DNA of 64,000 nucleotides from Certhia americana (GCA_018697195.1 CM031878.1:67965426-68029425); one strand, 5' to 3'. Positions 26,401 to 37,693 are shown, numbered from the stretch's first letter. Notes: generated by a model not told the origin, from the sequence alone. Numbers and translations are program-made.

Positions 26401-26857
26401 TGAAGATCTTCCAGCTTCATCACCGAAATTGTCCTTTTAAAATGCACCACAATCTTCTTTTCTTATTTTTTTATTTTTACATTTTCCTTTCTTCCTATGT
26501 TCCTTTTCATCATCTGGAGGTTCTATATACTATATCTGGAGGTTCATGGAGGCAGTCATGAGGTGGAGAAAACTCAATGATGCTGTTCAGTCTGAGGAAT
26601 TTTGCAGGACTGATTTCTTCAGAGCTGAGAGTATGAGACTACCACTGTATTTTACCTGAAGTGTAAAATAGTGTTACTAGGGCTGCTAGTGGGAAGCAGG
26701 AAGCACTAGGTCATTCTGGTTCCCTGATTTCAAAGTGAAATCTTCTGCTACCTGTCAGTGACACCGCTGGGGTGTCTCTCAATAGCACAGCAGCTTCCCC
26801 TCAGCCTCACATCTGGGGCTTTGCTTCACACCCCTTTCTACTTCCACCACCTGACCA
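23465..26857. other. Mostly non-coding stretch around one exon candidate
   Basis: AT-rich single-copy DNA. The only interval with coding-like character is 25063-25233, listed separately. T-rich runs at 25390 and 26341 are low complexity. Confidence 0.5.
25063..25233 (+). CDS. Candidate internal coding exon, unidentified protein
   Basis: Seen: an open frame of exactly 57 codons between an acceptor-like AG (25061-25062, after a pyrimidine-rich stretch 'gctgctttctggacctct') and a donor-like CAG|GTATCA (GT at 25234). The frame has a stop directly upstream (TGA at 25058-25060), so the acceptor must be this AG or one just after it. The residues are varied and helix-friendly, rich in Asp, Asn, Ala and Val with one Trp pair (GWDSPDHEDHFNNVV, then AWKAANDANLMDVLMKFDDYF), unlike the Phe/Leu/Lys-rich chance frames elsewhere. 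Codons are not AT-driven. The length is divisible by three, so it would be frame-neutral if skipped. I do not recognise the family. No partner exon was found within the window, so it could be an exon of a gene with very long introns, a relic exon, or chance. Confidence 0.4.
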
Positions 26858-27290
26858 CGAGGATGGTGAAGGGCCTTGAGGGGAAGCCGTGTGAGGAGTG
26901 GCTGAGGTCACTTGGTCTGTGCAGCCTGGAGAAGAGGAGACTGAGGGGAGAGCTCACTGCAGTTACACCTTCCTCATGAGGGGAAGAGGAGAGACAGGTA
27001 CTGATCTCATCTCTGGGGTGACCAGTGACAGGACATAAAGGAATAGACAGAAGCTGAGTCAGGAGAAGTTTAGATTAGATATTAGGGAAAGTTCCTCATC
27101 CAGGGGTTGAACAGGCGGAACAGGCTCTCCAGGGAAGTGGTCACAGCACCAGCCTGACAGGACTCAAGAGGGATTTGCACAATACTCTCAGGCACATGGT
27201 GTGACTCTTGGGGATGGTGCTGTGCAGGGCCAGGAGCTGGGCTTGATGATCCTTGTGGGTCCCATTCAACTCAGTGGTGATAATTTCTGT
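26858..27290 (+). mobile_element. CR1 LINE, 3' end, least decayed copy in the window
   Basis: Fifth CR1 copy. The C-terminal ORF2 segment is readable to 26976 ([19 protein letters not shown]), followed by the 3' UTR with 'gaccagtgacaggacataaa' at 27020-27039, 'gggaagtggtcacagcacca' at 27133-27152, 'ctctcaggcacatggtgtga' at 27185-27204 and 'cttgatgatccttgtgggtc' at 27242-27261. The terminal repeat is blurred after 27270. A small deletion removes part of the segment near 27100 compared with relatives. It appears younger than the other four because longer blocks survive. Plus strand. Confidence 0.94.
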
Positions 27291-29439
27291 CAATCTCACC
27301 TCTTTGCTTGCTAGACACCTATTCAAACTGTGTGTAATAACCCCACTGAACATGTGGCTCATACTTCCTAAATGTTTTGTAATAGCTTGAAGCCACCATC
27401 AACTGAAGGGCAATTTACAGTAATTTGGTGTAGCAGTAGGGAGGAAACCTTCTTTGTGTGCCATCCATAGAGACAGGTTCTCGACAGGTCTGACTTCTTT
27501 CATTTAGAGCAGAATACATCCTGCAGAGAAAATTCTGAACATATTAAACATTGCTTCTGACAAATTTTTTTCAACTACATTAAACATTAGAAATTAACTT
27601 TTTCCCGTCAGTGTTCTAAAGTCACTGATTTTGTAGAAAGAACAGGTTATGGTTTCTATTAAAAAAAAATAATCTATAAAACCAAAATTCTATAAAAACA
27701 AACACAGACTGTTTGGTTGAGTTGGACACTCAGTACACTGAAACAGGTGCAGGTCCACTTCTTATACACAGTCCCCATTGACTTTCCATTGAAATACGGG
27801 CAGGCTTCTGCACAAAATAATCACTGACTTTTTACAGTTTCAAAACTGCAATCTTCCTTTTTTTGTCTTTTTCCCTGTATTTATTTTTGGATCTTTGCAT
27901 TAATCAAATTTTAGAGGAATATCATCCCGGATAACAAATAAGCAGGACTTGTTTTACTTTAAAAAAACCCTATAAATGTTCATTTATATTTTGTACTTCA
28001 AAGTAAAGGTAAGGAAAGATTGATTTCTAGGGAAAATAAATAGTAAAAGAACACTTGTAGAGAGTGGCAAAAATTTTCAAAGTACCTATAAGAATTTAAA
28101 ACATCAAGTAGACCAAGATTTTACCTCGCAATTTCTGTCTGAAACAAAAAGAAAATAGTATTCTGAGGCAACTCATATGCTTTTGGAGAACAGAAGATAC
28201 ATGTTGTGAAATCCTTTTCTCTTGAAAATTTCCTTGAAAAATTGTATACTTCCCATATTTGATATCTCATTTTATATTGATCAGGAAATTCCTGCATACC
28301 TGGGAAACAAGGCACACATTTTTCCGTTTAATCTGCAAATGGCTTCTATTTCCAATTGAAGAAAGCTAGTAAATGACAATTACCTGGTTACCATTGCAAA
28401 AATCATCTTCTTTATTCTTCTGAACCTAAATCTTCTCTATGCAAAACAGCTTTGAAGAAATAAGTGAACATTTGATCTTAGTTATACAACTATCTCAATT
28501 GCAGTAGAAAGTGGCTGCAATTTACTGAGCCAAAGTGAAGGTATGATTTGTGAGATAGACTTTAAAGCAGGAGTTTAACAACAGGATAATAACATTTTTA
28601 ATAACAGAAGTTATACCATAGTCACAGAGGTTATTAATAAATATTTAATTAAGGAAAAAACATATTCTGCTCTCTGCCTTGTATTAAATGACCTTGCTCT
28701 AACAAGGGTACCAAACTAACTCTGAATAAACACCAGAAGAATTAAGGAAGATATTAGTAGATTGATATATTTTTTTCTCTTTTGTAGTCCTGCCAGTACT
28801 TTGAAAAAGCAGCAGGCTAGATTTCCAGGCTGTGGCAATATGACTATACACAAAGACTGGAATTTGTCCCCTCAAAATGTAGGCCTGGGGCATCCCCAGA
28901 CAACACCCTCACTGATAAATAACTCAGCTAGAAATTAAACACATTATCTAGTATATCTACCTTTGATACTTGAGAATTCAATAAAATGTGTCAAAATAAT
29001 TTAAATCTATGATTGTAGCATAGTGCTTCACAAATATGAGATCTGGAACAAAAACTTTCACTGGGAGCTAAGGCATAATGTAAGCTGCTACCAAGTTATT
29101 TCACCAGTCTTAAGCCTTAAGTGGAACAGTTCCAAATCTTGTGGAGGTTAAAAGGTAACAACAAATATGTCACAACACAGATATGACCTTTCTAGTAGAA
29201 CATGACCTCAACGACATCCAGAGGAATAGACGTAGACTGAACTACAGTTTAAATATTATGCCATAAACATTGCTGTCCTTACCTCCACCTGTTTTTCAGG
29301 TCAGCTCCACAGTGTAAAACATGGTAAATTCTTTGAATAAAAAAATACAACATCTTGTTAAAACAACCTCTTATTAAAAAAGTGAACTCAAAGTGTGGCA
29401 ATTAGATATTACTAATATTTATGTTGCTAAATGACAGAT

Positions 29440-29720
29440 TTTTTTCAGTTCAAGCTAATTTCTATTTTTAACGTAAGCTAATGACTTGATGCTCACTGTT
29501 GTTCCTCTCTTGTGTAAGTATTACATCTGCTAATGCTAATGAATATTGCATTCACTTACAATAAATGTATCTTAGTGGACTAATTTACTTTCTGTTGGGG
29601 TGTTTCCAAATTGATGATTCTTGCTAACATTAATGAAATTGCTACATGGCATGCAGTGCTGGGAGAGTCTTGACAGAAACGAGAGCCTGTAGTAGTGTAC
29701 CCTTTCATCATATTAGTGTG
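29440..29720. promoter_or_regulatory. Candidate conserved non-coding element (TAAT-rich)
   Basis: The interval carries many TAAT/ATTA cores (for example near 29479, 29533, 29581 and 29630) in otherwise complex, non-repetitive sequence with no useful open frame. TAAT is the core of homeodomain sites. AT-rich DNA contains TAAT often by chance, so this is only a pointer for a conservation check. Confidence 0.15.
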
Positions 29721-31117
29721 TGGTTAAACTTAAAATGAAGCTCAAAGAGATAACTAAATTAATTATAGCATCTGCAAAATTCAAAAGTTTTATGACCCTC
29801 TTAGCTTCTTTGCTCCACAGTCACCACACAAGACTCAGCTTTTCTGGTTTTCTTAATTCATCATGTTTTGGATAATAAATTGTATGAAATTAATATGCCT
29901 CTAGTTGCTAAACCCAAATTTTAGCAATTTTGAAATGCTAGAATAGTCATCTCTATGGACATAACATATAGCAAGTATCTATGTAGGCATTAAGACATCA
30001 TATTTTTCAGAGAATTGTATTTAAGTTAGCAATAGTGTGTTTTGCTATACCTCATTGTGCTGTTAGGTTGGGGTTTTTTTAAAGTTCGCAGTCTTCTGTC
30101 ATCCAAACATGGCACATAAACTCCATAATTGTCACCAAAGAACTGCACTCAGATAAGTAGGAACTGTGGTCCGTGACATGTGTTCTGTGGGTCATTTTCT
30201 TTAATAATGCTTTGCTTCTTGATCTCCTTCTGCAACACACTGAAGTCCTAACTCTATACACACACGAGCAGGAATAGCAGTCCTTTTGCTTTTACTGCAT
30301 CTCTGGATGCCTTCAGTTGCTGAAAAAAGAAGGGTTTATAAAGGTGTGTCCATCTGTTGTATGAAATGCCTATGGAAAAAACCTTTGAGAGTCATAACAA
30401 AGATAATGTATATAATACTAGTGAGTTAATAGTCATACTGATATTTTTTTTCAAAAATCAAAATGGACAGCCTTTAATTTCTAAATACCTTTCATAACTC
30501 AACCAAGAATCCCTGTTCTCTCTGTACTTCTGTGAGAAATATTGTCTGACAGACCCAAGAAACAATCATGTCCTGACATTTGAACATGGTCTCTGAGCTT
30601 CAAGCTATGCCTCTGAAATTCTAAGTGTTCTTTAACAAATATATCATCTGTATGACTTATCACTGTACACAATTTAGAGGTGGCACATATTCTCATATAT
30701 GTCATTGTTTAATTGTTTAATTGTAATCAATAATATAGTTCTTTTGGAAAGAGACCGTGGAAGTCTTGCAGTTTTTCTGTGTGTAAAAGTAGGGCTTTGA
30801 ATTTACTGGCTTATGAGCATTGTCTATTTTTGCTGATGAATTGAAATTACCATAAATATTACCATAAATAAAAAATAGAAAAATCAAGACTCCAGACATG
30901 AAAATCATGTACAAAACCAGACAACACCTTTTGCATCTGTACCTGGCTCTGCACAGTTTGTTATCCAGTATTCTGGAATTTTTTTTTGGTTTTGAAGATC
31001 TATCATTTTTCTTGGGACTGCATTCCACATGCAAACTGATGTTTTGTCATGAGCTATCCCTTGTATGTTTAATACCCCCTATACCCTTTGTCATTTCAGC
31101 TAGTATTTTGGAATTAC

Positions 31118-31168
31118 ATTTCTCTAAACTGTTCTAATTTCTTAGAAATTAGAACAGTATAGAGAAAT
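31118..31168. repeat. Near-perfect 51-bp palindrome
   Basis: Arms 31118-31142 and 31144-31168 are reverse complements with one mismatch and a single-base centre. It could extrude as a cruciform. No transposon terminal motif or target duplication was seen at its edges. A template-switch origin fits. Confidence 0.9.
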
Positions 31169-32173
31169 TCTCAGATAAGCAGATAGAGGAAATCTGGAAA
31201 GTTTGAGAACAGTGAAAAAACCCTTATCTTTAAAATTCTTTGGGCTGCAGATTCTTTTTTCATCTATGGTTGTCAGTGGCAAGTGTTGTAGGATCTAATC
31301 CACAGCTGAGTTCCTATGTAATATTGCAGTTCAAATTAAAAATTACCTAATAAAAGTAGCAGTGTGTAAGAACAACTTTCAAAAGTGGATAGAGGTATGT
31401 TACATAATGTAGGAATTTTCCACTAAAATGTTTTTTACATTTCACTGAGGAAGTTTGACATTAGTGAGCAGAGCTCAACCTACAGTATGCATAGCAGAAC
31501 TGTAGCAGAGGCTGTGTGTGTCTTGGTTATTATCCCAACTGTTCAGCTGCAGTGCCAGAAGCCTACTCAGTGATGTTTGACTGGTGAAACAAAAAGTGAG
31601 GATGGAGAATTGGCAAAGCTCTAAGTTCTTAATTACAAATCCTAGAGAATTTTATTTTAAAGAAAACCTTTTACCCAGTTCCATGTTAATTTCTATAACT
31701 CACTAGTAAATAAAAATTCACTATTTTCATGCGTTATCTTTTATAAAATCTTGATAATTATAATTCATAAGTGGTTGTCTTATATATAACTTACTTGAAT
31801 ACCTCTGTATTTTTAGAGTTAACAGTTATACTTTGACTCAGCAGTGATTCAGCTGAATTATTCCTTTGGATTCCTTTGGAACAATAATGAACATATATAT
31901 TAGGCATATTTAAGGTGCTATTTTTTATGGCACACTTATATTAAAAAAACTCCAAACCACAACTGTATGCTGGGGATAAATGTGTTACACTTCATAATTT
32001 CTGGATAAAATGAAACATTACTTCTATTTGATCACTGAGAAAAATGATAGATAATTATTCTTTTGTAACTCTTTTCACTAGTCACATCCAGAAAAGAATG
32101 CAGTAACACCTAATTATTCATATTACAGTGTTAGATTTACTGCAAAACTTCTACAGTAGATTCAGTGTAAACA

Positions 32174-32177
32174 TGGT
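32174..32177. repeat. Target-site duplication TGGT, left copy
   Basis: TGGT immediately before the TG of the LTR at 32178. It is repeated at 33157-33160 immediately after the LTR's terminal CA. Confidence 0.7.
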
Positions 32178-33156
32178 TGTGATGGCTTTTCCTGGTCCTA
32201 AAATCAGGAGACAGACACGGTTAGGTGATCAAATGTGGTTATCTTTATAAAGGATCATTTATGGTACACAACACACTGAAATATACACTGAAAATGCACC
32301 GAAGATGCACACCGTAACATAAGCAGGCACAACTTTATATGTTTAACAAATTAGCATAGCTGACAAGAATCCCCAGTTAGAGACACAGATGATGAGGTAA
32401 TTCCCCTTTGGTTTAACTTTTCTCTAAAGCTCTCCCTTTAGATTCTAACTGCAGTTTGTTTATGAAAAAGTGTCTCGAGAAGCTTTTTCAACCTTGGTTC
32501 CCAGAGGAAGCAAGATTAGTATTGGAGGCTTTAGGAATGTGTTTTGCCTTTCTGTCTCACAGAGTAGGTAAAATACTAGCTATGAATCTATGTGGTTATA
32601 CAATAATAGGCTACAGAGCTACAAATATATATATATATGTATATATAAATATATATAAGAACAAAATGGCAAAGATCAGTTTGGAATCAGTTGGACAGAA
32701 TCAAATGGTGAATTATAAGATAAAACATATGGATAATCTGTCCCTTCGAATATCTTCTTAGGAAGTGATAGAGTAACAATTAAAATGATACCTGAGCACT
32801 TACAAAAAACTATGACACACCAGTGGAAATGCACCAGAGGCATCCAGGACCAATAGGACACAAAGTGAGTTCAAGCATGATTTCCGAATCATATAAAGAT
32901 GTTCTATTCCCTGTTAAATCTATCCTTTCCAGTCATAATGTGCTTGAGACCAAAATGGATGAGGAACCAGATGCCCCTTCCACAATACTCACCTAAGAAA
33001 GAGGCTAACTGGTGAAAGAATCAGAAAGTCCAGATCCTGTTAGAGCAACAACATTGTTCTATTGACTAGTGTTTAATGTTATGTTTGAACATAGACTAGT
33101 GTCTAATGTTCACTCGTACCACCTGACAACCTTGACTATTAGATAAACACATAACA
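32178..33156 (-). mobile_element. Solo LTR of an endogenous retrovirus
   Basis: A 979-bp block starting TGTGATGGC and ending ATAACA on the plus strand, i.e. the canonical TG...CA LTR ends, flanked by the 4-bp duplication TGGT. Flanking identity reaches 8 bp because the LTR end overlaps the match. Minus-strand reading fits LTR order: a long AT-rich U3, a TATA-like CATATAAAG near 32335, TTTATAAAG near 32245, and an end segment reading toward TGTCTGTCTCC. A 4-bp duplication is typical of gammaretrovirus-like (class I) ERVs. No gag, pol or env sequence adjoins, so it is a solo LTR left by LTR-LTR recombination. Inside are a TA microsatellite (32625-32657) and a 35-bp near-repeat (33065-33112) carrying GACTAGTGTYTAATGTT twice. 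The family is not named with certainty. Confidence 0.7.
32625..32657. repeat. (TA)n microsatellite inside the LTR
   Basis: Alternating AT with two interruptions. Frames of Tyr/Ile across it are artefacts. Confidence 0.9.
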
Positions 33157-33160
33157 TGGT
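33157..33160. repeat. Target-site duplication TGGT, right copy
   Basis: Matches 32174-32177 and directly follows the CA end of the LTR. Confidence 0.7.
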
Positions 33161-33783
33161 TTGCTATGTTTGTAGCTGTTAAAGACAAAGGGAACTCCTT
33201 TCTTTTAACAGAAATTAAGTGATACATATCTTTGCCAAATTTGGCTTTTTGTTTGGTTTGGTTCTGGTACCCTGCTCAATACAAAGCACAGATATGACAT
33301 TTTCTTTTTAGCTCAGGTCTGGCTTGCTGCAACTAATGCTGCTCTGCCCTGTCTTGGCAGCACAGCTTCCATTAGGAGGCTGTGAATCCCACTGATGCCA
33401 GCAGCGGGTTTTAGTATCCCCTACAAAGTAAGGCTTACCTGAAGTGCCTAAGGAAAAAAACATGGACTTGTTTATTAACAAAAAGGATTTATTAGGGTCC
33501 CTCAGGTGAGAAAGAGAGAATGGAATGGAAAATGATGGAAGTCAGATGTCTTATAGTTACTACAAGTAGAAAAATTCACTGTCCTTGAAGTGGAAAATAG
33601 TGATGTGAGATTCAGGGTATCCAAAATCCAAGTGAAACATCAGTGAACAAGTGAAACACTGTGAACCTTACCTCCCTCACAGAAACTGTCCACATATGAA
33701 AGCTCAGTCTTTTTAACTTCCTTGAACTGAGCTTCTTACAGCAAAATGAACAGTAGTTCTATGAAGGACAGTAGGGTTCTTGA

Positions 33784-33845
33784 ATGAATAAATCCTATTC
33801 AAAAGATTATACACAACTATAACCTTTTGAATAGGATTTATTCAT
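33784..33845. repeat. Perfect 22-bp inverted repeat with 18-base loop
   Basis: Arms 33784-33805 and 33824-33845 are exact reverse complements. The stem and loop (62 bases in all) have the size of a microRNA-precursor core, but a fully perfect stem is more typical of a recent inverted duplication or a miniature transposon than of an animal microRNA. It lies between the two copies of an 18-bp direct repeat (33761 and 34264). Confidence 0.92.
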
Positions 33846-33898
33846 GAAATACCTGGAAGCCTTTCTCATCTGGGCATTAGAACAAAACCAGTGCAAAA

Positions 33899-33942
33899 TG
33901 TCCAGCAGACTGTCTGTCTATGTCCAGCATCATGTCTGTCTA
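33899..33942. repeat. 22-bp tandem duplication, two copies
   Basis: Units 33899-33920 and 33921-33942 both begin TGTCCAGCA and end TGTCTGTCTA, with differences only in the middle. Confidence 0.85.
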
Positions 33943-35184
33943 ATAGAAACCATTCAGTAACACCATCCAGGACGGTGTAGCACAGAGTGCAGGTTCTTTC
34001 TCACCTCTCATTCAGACAAGGAGAGTGTTACCTGCTTTCACTGCAGCATTTCACTGGCACAGCAGAGTGGAGCACCGTGCATCTCTGCTACCAGCTATGA
34101 CTTGGCAGGACACAGACATACATTGAAGCAGTTCCTCTCATCAAGTGCACAGCCAAGCTGAAATAGTAGGTTTTAATAATATAAGAAAAAGTCTTCAAAA
34201 AAAAAAAAAAGACTTTGTCAATATCTGGCTCATCCTTTATTTCTTCTCCCCTGTCAATGACAAATGAAGGACAGTAGGGTTTCTTCTGCACTAAATATTT
34301 TTAATCTTCAAGTGATTTTTAAAAGAAGTGTTGTTATGAAGATTTTTAGACAATCTTTCTTTAGAGCTGAATTTGTTATCATGCACAATATTTTTTTTAA
34401 TTTCCTGAGCATAAAGTAATAGCATCAATCTCAAGATCTCCTACTTAATTACAATAAATTAACAGGTAAATTGTTTTAAATATTAGCTTAGAAATAAATT
34501 CTGAGTAAAAAAATGTGCAGTCTGGTTTCAGTTTCTGCATATACAAAATAGTCTTGAAATTTATTTGTGGTATCTGACCAGTGGTTGTTTTTCAGTTAAT
34601 TCAAATCAGTCCTCATCAGCTTCTACATAAATACTTACACACTTTGAATACCTATAGTATCACCAGAAATGTATCACCTGTTGTACTCTACTCTGATAAA
34701 TAGGGTACCAAGAAATTATTCCAATTTATCTTATTTTACCTCAACTTGTCTATTTATTTATCTATCCTTATTTGTATATGTATATATAAATCTCCCTCTC
34801 ACCATGATCTTAATGGCAAGTATATTTCTGGGAAGAAGGGATGACAGTCAGGCACCTATGCATTCAAATAATTGCTTGCAATCAGAAGAGGCAGAAAGGA
34901 CCAGGATACAGCTGCTCATGAGTGAAAACAATGCTGAGTAAGCTCTAACTAATCACAGAGACTAGACTTTGCTTTGTTCCTTATCCCACATCTGAGGAAA
35001 AATCAGGGGCAAATTCAAGGACTAGTCTGTGACAGCAATTTTTAGAAATACATGAATATCTAGAGTCCTATCAAAGTACAAACACACTTCTGCATGAGTG
35101 AATGGCTAAAAATTGTAATTAATGCCCTTTTTTTAACCACCGTAAGTGTAAAGCATGATTTTACATCTAGAGATATAGAATTGT

Positions 35185-35277
35185 TCAGTACAGCTGTATC
35201 ACAGTAAAGGATGTGATACACAAAAGTGATACAGCTGTACTGAGCAGGTCATTTCCTTCTGGATGAGGAAATGACCT
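35185..35277. repeat. Two adjacent perfect hairpins
   Basis: Hairpin 1 has 18-bp perfect arms (35185-35202 and 35226-35243) around a 23-base loop. The loop carries an additional partial copy of the arm (GTGATACAC at 35213). Hairpin 2 follows after two bases with 11-bp perfect arms (35246-35256 and 35267-35277) around a 10-base loop. Two perfect stems side by side in otherwise single-copy DNA is unusual. Confidence 0.9.
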
Positions 35278-36569
35278 CATACTGTTATGTTATGTTTAGG
35301 CCTCTAATATGATGCTGTGGAGAAAAAAAAGAAATTTTTCCTTTTTAATGGAAATTATACAAATTTGAGATTCAGAACCTTATCTGCCTCATGGATATTT
35401 CAAATAATTCTTAACTTCTACTAGATGTGGTTAATGGATGTGCTCAATTCTAGAAGCACCTGGTTAAATATGATTAACCTCCACAGCTCTCATGTTTTCA
35501 GTGTCTGAGCGAGATACTTCTCAAAATTCTGGAAATTTTTGTTCTTTTTTCTCAGGCGGGTAAAATAACTTTATTCTGAGTTTACAGTATCTTTATAAAA
35601 CTTCTCTCTTGATATATTGAATTATTGCTTGCATCCTAAGCAGCAAAAGACAGAAACTTGATTTACAGTCATAACTTCTGAGAACAAAGTAGTTAAGAAA
35701 AAGATGCATTTTACTTCCCTGTTATTTCAAATTTAAAAGAAAAAAAAACCCTGATTTTTTAATCTGTTGTCTGAGTAGGGGATTATAGTTTGTTTCATAA
35801 ATAAATGTGTGAATTTTTGAAAAATACATTCCCTTGACCTAACAGAGAATAAAACACTTTTTGCTCTTTCCTAGTTATTTACCCTATTACAGTAGAGAAG
35901 ATGATTGAAATATGTGCTGTAAGGATAGGAGAGGCTTAGTGTTTGCCCGCACAAAGAATTCTTTAAAGAGGGTCTTTGTTAATTGAGGCTTTTCAAGATT
36001 CCCATGCTTGTCCTTGAACCTGCTGTAAGAACACAACTATCCTTTGTAATCTAAATACACGTTGGAGGTCTTTGGGGTTCTAATTTGAGTGCAGAGAATA
36101 CTGGATCAGGAGTAAACAGACTCCATAGACAGTCATCTGAATATTTTGAGGGATTGTGATTGTATGTGTGGAGCCTGTGGTCCAAGTGTCACATGTAACT
36201 GTGCAGTGCTAGCCAGTGCTCCCCCGTCTGCTAAGTCTCTGTAGGAGACAGACCTCAGCCAGCAGGCATTGGAGGTCATGCTTTCCTTCAAGTAACAAGT
36301 AGCTATGGCCGTGTACTAGAAATTGTCCTTAAAAGCAATAGAAACAAGATTTTGGAGTCTTCTTTACAAAAATATTTGTAGATGTGACATAGTCTTGAAG
36401 AGATGATGAAGAAGCCATGCTGTGAACTTCTGTTAAGTACAAGGGTAAGCTTTAATGGCAGATTGCTAAAAGGCTCCTACCACTGAGGTTTTCAGCATGG
36501 AAGTGGCATGGTTATTTTCCCAGTAGTAATGTGAAGCTTTCCCCTTCCCTCCACGCCCCACCCCCACAA

Positions 36570-37012
36570 GGTGCTAGCTCAGATTTCAGGGGTTTTGGGA
36601 GAGGGGATCTTCAAAGATAGGGAGAAGAGATTCAAAAGAGGCCCCTTACCTCAGGATGTATTCTAAAGCTTTATTTCCAATGAAGGGATCCCAGGAGGGA
36701 GCACATGGAGGGAGAGGGGGTTTTATCTCCTTTGGGGTCAGGGTCAGATTACCTGATCGAAGGCCATAGGTCAGAGTCAAGGGGCAGGTAAATCAGGCCA
36801 GGTTACAGTCTCTGGGGGAGGGGTTTTTGAGGAGAGACCTTTCCCTAAAAGGAATGTAACAGTAATCACCTCAGAAAAAAATGCTAGAAGATTCCTTATG
36901 ACATTTAGTCTGCTGTGGAAAATGTATGTGGAATATTTTAGTGCTTGTCTTGCAAGACAAGTCTTGTTGGATATCCAGGAGGGTCTTTCTGAGGTTGGTG
37001 TGAGTTCACACA
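36570..37012 (-). mobile_element. Probable solo LTR of an endogenous retrovirus
   Basis: Read on the minus strand, the order matches an LTR: U3 from about 37012, a TATA-like GATAAAACC near 36724-36731, then about 50 bases later AATAAA (plus-strand TTTATT at 36670-36675), followed by pyrimidine-rich, GC-richer sequence as in U5, ending near 36570. The G+C level exceeds the surroundings. No internal retroviral sequence adjoins. The ends and target duplication could not be fixed, so limits are approximate and a diverged non-LTR origin is possible. Confidence 0.5.
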
Positions 37013-37693
37013 TTGCCCATCTAGGATAAAAATCTCTCTGACAGTCTTTCCTTTAAAAATGTTGGGAGCATTACTCTCAGCTTTATCCAGGGCTTAGTTG
37101 GTAATACAGTATTTATTCTCTTTTCAGAATACAAAGCTAAAGCTTCAAATTCACTTCCTTCAGGATGTTACATTTAAAAAAAGAAAAGAGTGATTCTTTC
37201 GCTATTTTGTCAAGCAATTTAGAATGCAAAATATAATGACTGTTGCATTTTTCTCTAATGATTTCCTCTTGTATTAAGGATTTCTTTGAATTCCCTGGTG
37301 ATATCAAACCAGCAAATGAACACTGGTTATGTAGCAATAGGCTTCCTAAGCCTATTCCATTTTTTCCCAATTTACTGTATGTCCTGTTGAGCACACCAAA
37401 GACTAGTCCTTGAAAAACCAGATCAAAAGGTAATAATAATTTCAGGAGAAAGATTTTAGAAGTAATTTAGTTTATTACCATGGCAGGACAATTTTTTTTA
37501 GTAGTAGCACTTAAGTAGTTTAAGTAGTGCTCTGCAGCCTAATTTTAAATCCCAAGTAAAGGATAACACATTTGTCTTTTACTGCTGTATGACTTGGGAT
37601 ATGCCCACCATCAGTTGTCACTCCTATGAACCAATGCTTCATTGTATATAGAAAAATAATAACAAAGGAAATCTCCTTGTATTTGAAGGGAAA

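Larger units (their letters stand above)
27291..32173. other. Non-coding, AT-rich single-copy stretch
   Basis: No transposon recognised. It contains a near-perfect palindrome at 31.1 kb and a homeodomain-site-like patch near 29.5 kb, both listed separately. A minus-strand frame at 30717-31034 (105 codons, one hydrophobic segment) is discussed under findings and not called as a gene. Confidence 0.5.
33161..36569. other. Non-coding stretch with several hairpins and short duplications
   Basis: Between two minus-strand LTRs. Positions 33320-33500 are richer in GC and, read on the minus strand, have two AATAAA words (near 33489 and 33470) followed by GC-richer sequence, which loosely resembles the R-U5 part of another LTR; ends could not be found. 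An 18-bp exact repeat links 33761-33778 and 34264-34281. Hairpins at 33.8 and 35.2 kb are listed separately. No coding evidence. Confidence 0.5.

Noticed and set aside
34669..34941. 90-codon plus-strand frame with a polar C-terminal half
   Set aside because: The first half is translated TATA/TTTA low complexity. No good acceptor stands before the polar half.
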